From assembly GCA_023266715.1 (NCBI GenBank), contig JAHFPK010000107.1, positions 1 through 8,567 of the forward strand: a DNA stretch of 8,567 nt, given 5' to 3'. Both the position numbers and the translations under genes were made by a program. The notes under the pieces were generated by a model. The model ran no database searches. It saw nothing but the letters and a program-made list of their open reading frames with translations, and was not told the origin of the DNA. Source of the stretch: Hyphomicrobiales bacterium. GTDB lineage: Bacteria; Pseudomonadota; Alphaproteobacteria; Rhizobiales; Aestuariivirgaceae. Below, piece by piece: positions 6,196 to 8,567 of this stretch. The first letter of the stretch is position 1. The number at the start of each line of letters is the position of its first letter.

Positions 6196-8385
6196 TTATG
6201 TCGCCGAAAATTCCAAAATCAAGGTCGCCATTGGCGGTAAGGTTAGTATGGCTTCAGCGGGCTGCCCTGCGATCTCCTTCGGCTGGGCCAACACACTGCC
6301 ACCATTTCCCAGACCCGTGCCTCCATAGGTCAGGGCGTCGGTATTGATCTTTTCAATCCAGCGCCCGGCCCGCGGCATGGGAACGCCGTAGCCAATGCGC
6401 GGAACCGGCGTGAGATTTGAAATCGAAACAATGGGAGAAGCTTCCCCGGCCCAGCGCACCCAGGCAAACACCGAATTTGTATGGTCATCGGCAATCAGCC
6501 ACTGAAAGCCTTCGCCCTCGCAGTCACGCCCATGCATGGCTGAACTGGATTTATAGAGCGCATTCAGATCCTTAATAAGCGTTTGCACGCCCTTGTGCGG
6601 CCCAAATTCCAGTAAATGCCAATCAAGGCTCTTGGCCTCGCTCCATTCATCCCACGGCGCAAATTCCTGGCCCATGAACAGCAATTTCTTCCCAGGGTAG
6701 GCCCACATGAAAGTGTAATAGGCACGAAGCCCGGCAAATTTGGCCCAGGTGTCACCGCCCATTTTCTGCAAAAGCGAGCCCTTGCCATGCACCACTTCAT
6801 CATGGGAGAGCGGCAGCACAAAATTCTCCGAGAAGGCGTAGAGCAAGCCAAAAGTCAGGTCGTTATGGTGATGGCGCCGGTGAATGGGATCACGCGACAT
6901 ATATTGCAGAGTGTCGTGCATGAAGCCCATGTTCCATTTGAAACCGAATCCAAGGCCTCCGTTGTAGGAGGGCTGCGATACGCCGGGAAACGCCGTGGAT
7001 TCTTCCGCAATGGTAATGATGCCTGGATGCGTACCGTAGCACACCTCGTTCATGCGTCGGAGAAAGGCGATTGCCTCAAGGTTTTCATTGCCGCCACGTT
7101 CGTTTGGAATCCACTCTCCGCTTTTGCGTGAGTAATCGAGATAAAGCATGGAAGCCACCGCATCCACGCGCAGTCCGTCGATATGATATTTCTCCAGCCA
7201 GAAGAGTGCGTTGTTGATCAGGAAACTCTGCACTTCGGTGCGGCCGAAATTATAGATCGCCGTGTTCCAGTCGGGATGATAGCCCTTGCGCGGATCAGCA
7301 TGCTCATAAAGCGCTGTGCCGTCAAAACGTGCCAGACCGAATTCATCTGTCGGAAAGTGGGCAGGAACCCAATCGAGAATAATGCCGATGCCTGCCATGT
7401 GCGCGGCATTCACAAAACGCGCAAACCCTTCCGGGTCGCCAAACCGCGACGTCGGCGCAAACAGTCCGGTTGGCTGGTAGCCCCATGACGGGTCATAGGG
7501 GTGTTCCGAGACGGGCAACAACTCAATATGGGTAAATCCCATGTCACGTACGTAACCGACGAGATCAGTTGCCAGTTCATCATAACTCAAAAACGCGCTG
7601 CCATCTTTTCTGCGCCAGGAGCCGAGATGCACTTCATAAATGGACATGGGCGAACGGCGCGCATCGCGTTGTGAACGCACTTTGAGATAGTCGCCATCCG
7701 TCCACTGGAAATGATCAATACTGGATACGACCGATGCCGTATGCGGCCGGAGTTCCGCCGCAAAGGCGTAGGGGTCAGCCTTGAGGGGCAAGCGGTTGCC
7801 ATCGGCCCCAATAATCTCGAATTTGTATTTTACGTCTTCATCAAGACCGGGAAGGAAAATTTCCCAAACGCCCGTGCCCATGCGTTTGCGCATCACATGC
7901 CTGCGCCCATCCCATTCGTTGAAATCGCCAATGACGGAAACGCGCTGCGCATTGGGTGCCCACACGGCAAAATGCACGCCGGTGACGCCCTCATGGGAAA
8001 TGACGTGGGCCCCCATTTTGTCGTAAAGCCGCAAGTGCGTGCCCTGCGCCACGTAGTAGTCGTCAAGGGGGCCGAGCACGGGTCCAAAGGAATAGGGATC
8101 AATGACATGCCAGTTGCCGCCCGCGTTGGTGGCTTCAAAGCGCAAGGGCTGCCGTTCCTTGAGTTTGACCGCACCCTCAAAAAACCCGGCATCATGGGTT
8201 TTTGTGAGATCACCGATTTTAAGCCCGTCTAAAGTGTGGGCCGTTAGCGTGTCAGCCCCGCTGACGAAGGCCCGGCTCACAAAACCACGCCCGATCTTGT
8301 GCAAGCCAAGAACTGCGAATGGATCATGGTGTTGGCCAACGACAAGAGCGTCAACTTCAGCCTTACTTAACACACCTGCTGCCAT
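6196..8385 (-). CDS. glgB: 1,4-alpha-glucan branching enzyme (GH13_9)
   Basis: GlgB cleaves an alpha-1,4 chain and reattaches the piece through an alpha-1,6 bond, creating glycogen branch points. At 729 residues it matches E. coli GlgB (728). It has an N-terminal domain (about 1-110), a CBM48 carbohydrate-binding domain (about 125-215, with 'VWAPNAQRVSVIGDFNEWDG'), a GH13 barrel (about 245-600) and a C-terminal beta domain. Region I is 'DWVPAH' (D338-H343). 'GLRVDAVASM' supplies R406 and the nucleophile D408. 'IAEEST' supplies the acid/base E461. 'LSHDEVVHGK' supplies H528 and D529. The three catalytic residues sit at a constant +3 offset from E. coli D405, E458 and D526. The ATG at 8383-8385 has only a weak GAGAG (8390-8394) 4 nt upstream. 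It ends in TAA at 6196-6198. No unusual substitutions were seen in the motifs checked. Confidence 0.98.
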   Translation of the reverse strand: MAAGVLSKAEVDALVVGQHHDPFAVLGLHKIGRGFVSRAFVSGADTLTAHTLDGLKIGDLTKTHDAGFFEGAVKLKERQPLRFEATNAGGNWHVIDPYSFGPVLGPLDDYYVAQGTHLRLYDKMGAHVISHEGVTGVHFAVWAPNAQRVSVIGDFNEWDGRRHVMRKRMGTGVWEIFLPGLDEDVKYKFEIIGADGNRLPLKADPYAFAAELRPHTASVVSSIDHFQWTDGDYLKVRSQRDARRSPMSIYEVHLGSWRRKDGSAFLSYDELATDLVGYVRDMGFTHIELLPVSEHPYDPSWGYQPTGLFAPTSRFGDPEGFARFVNAAHMAGIGIILDWVPAHFPTDEFGLARFDGTALYEHADPRKGYHPDWNTAIYNFGRTEVQSFLINNALFWLEKYHIDGLRVDAVASMLYLDYSRKSGEWIPNERGGNENLEAIAFLRRMNEVCYGTHPGIITIAEESTAFPGVSQPSYNGGLGFGFKWNMGFMHDTLQYMSRDPIHRRHHHNDLTFGLLYAFSENFVLPLSHDEVVHGKGSLLQKMGGDTWAKFAGLRAYYTFMWAYPGKKLLFMGQEFAPWDEWSEAKSLDWHLLEFGPHKGVQTLIKDLNALYKSSSAMHGRDCEGEGFQWLIADDHTNSVFAWVRWAGEASPIVSISNLTPVPRIGYGVPMPRAGRWIEKINTDALTYGGTGLGNGGSVLAQPKEIAGQPAEAILTLPPMATLILEFSAT

Positions 8386-8445
8386 CGGGCTCTCACTGTA
8401 TTTCCACTCACTATGGGGTGGAGATTGAAAAGGAGCAATGGCAAT
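8386..8445 (-). other. glgP-glgB spacer, no promoter or terminator recognised
   Basis: This 60-bp gap holds a weak 5-bp stem (8403-8407 pairing with 8418-8422, 10-nt loop) without a T-tract, so no terminator is supported. I see no convincing -35/-10 pair. It is exactly 20 sense codons, so glgP and glgB are in the same frame separated only by the glgP TAA. The simplest reading is a transcribed intra-operon spacer. Confidence 0.6.
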
Positions 8446-8567
8446 TTACGCGACAGGAATAGTCCAGATATCGCGGGCATAGTCACGGATTGTCCGGTCG
8501 GCGGAGAACCAGCCAAGCCTGGCCGTGTTGTGCACGGCTTTTTTGGTCCAGGCATGTGAACTGTCAC
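8446..8567 (-). CDS. glgP: Glycogen phosphorylase, C-terminal end only (5' part outside the window)
   Basis: Only the last 39 codons and the TAA stop (8446-8448) are present; the gene enters from beyond position 8567 with two bases of a split codon. The visible peptide contains 'HNTARLGWFSADRTIRDYA' and ends 'RDIWTIPVA', which fits the C-terminal helix and tail of GT35 glycogen/maltodextrin phosphorylases, where 'FSSDRTI..YA..IW' is typical. The enzyme releases glucose-1-phosphate from glycogen chain ends using phosphate and pyridoxal phosphate; the PLP-binding lysine region is not in this fragment. Its position immediately upstream of glgB fits the usual glg order. glgP rather than malP is inferred from the operon, since the fragment alone cannot separate them. 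Confidence 0.93.
   Translation of the reverse strand, partial: DSSHAWTKKAVHNTARLGWFSADRTIRDYARDIWTIPVA

Noticed and set aside
7711..8232. A 173-codon open frame on the plus strand opposite glgB (and a similar 171-codon one at 6616-7131)
   Set aside because: Both lie within glgB, whose frame is verified by family motifs across its length; these look like shadows without support.
8403..8422. Possible hairpin terminator between glgP and glgB
   Set aside because: The stem is only 5 bp with a 10-nt loop and no following T-tract on the minus strand, too weak to call.

Overview
The window is one strand of a bacterial glycogen metabolism operon, almost wall-to-wall coding. Every gene lies on the minus strand, so transcription runs from high to low coordinates. 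The order in that direction is glgP (only its 3' end, 8446-8567), glgB (6196-8385), glgC (4902-6167), glgA (3472-4905), pgm (1848-3470) and glgX (1-1846, whose 3' end lies outside the window). The gene order, with pgm between glgA and glgX, and the protein sequences (for example the GlgC start 'PLARDAMAYVLAGGRGSRL' and the Pgm end 'TVIT') resemble the Rhizobium/Agrobacterium group. An alphaproteobacterium of the Hyphomicrobiales (Rhizobiales) is therefore the best guess. Genus cannot be fixed from this sequence alone; base composition looks moderately GC-rich by eye.

Together the genes encode a complete cycle. Pgm interconverts glucose-6-phosphate and glucose-1-phosphate. GlgC activates glucose-1-phosphate to ADP-glucose, GlgA polymerises it into alpha-1,4-glucan, and GlgB introduces alpha-1,6 branches. 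GlgP shortens outer chains back to glucose-1-phosphate, and GlgX removes the resulting limit-dextrin branches. Catalytic residues are visible in all five large proteins, and I found no frameshift or internal stop in any of them. The glgX frame was translated by hand over 615 codons and is open throughout.

The gaps are small: 60 bp between glgP and glgB, 28 bp between glgB and glgC, a 4-bp ATGA overlap between glgC and glgA, and 1 nt each between glgA and pgm and between pgm and glgX. glgC has an unusual TTG start behind a near-ideal Shine-Dalgarno sequence. The three genes after it lack a clear Shine-Dalgarno and probably depend on translational coupling. No stretch longer than 300 bases is gene-free. 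There are no tRNA or rRNA genes, mobile elements, CRISPR arrays, convincing terminators or riboswitches.

I found no undescribed system. The points worth a second look are small: the TTG start, the start-stop architecture, a perfect 16-bp palindrome just upstream of pgm, and an open in-frame spacer between glgP and glgB.
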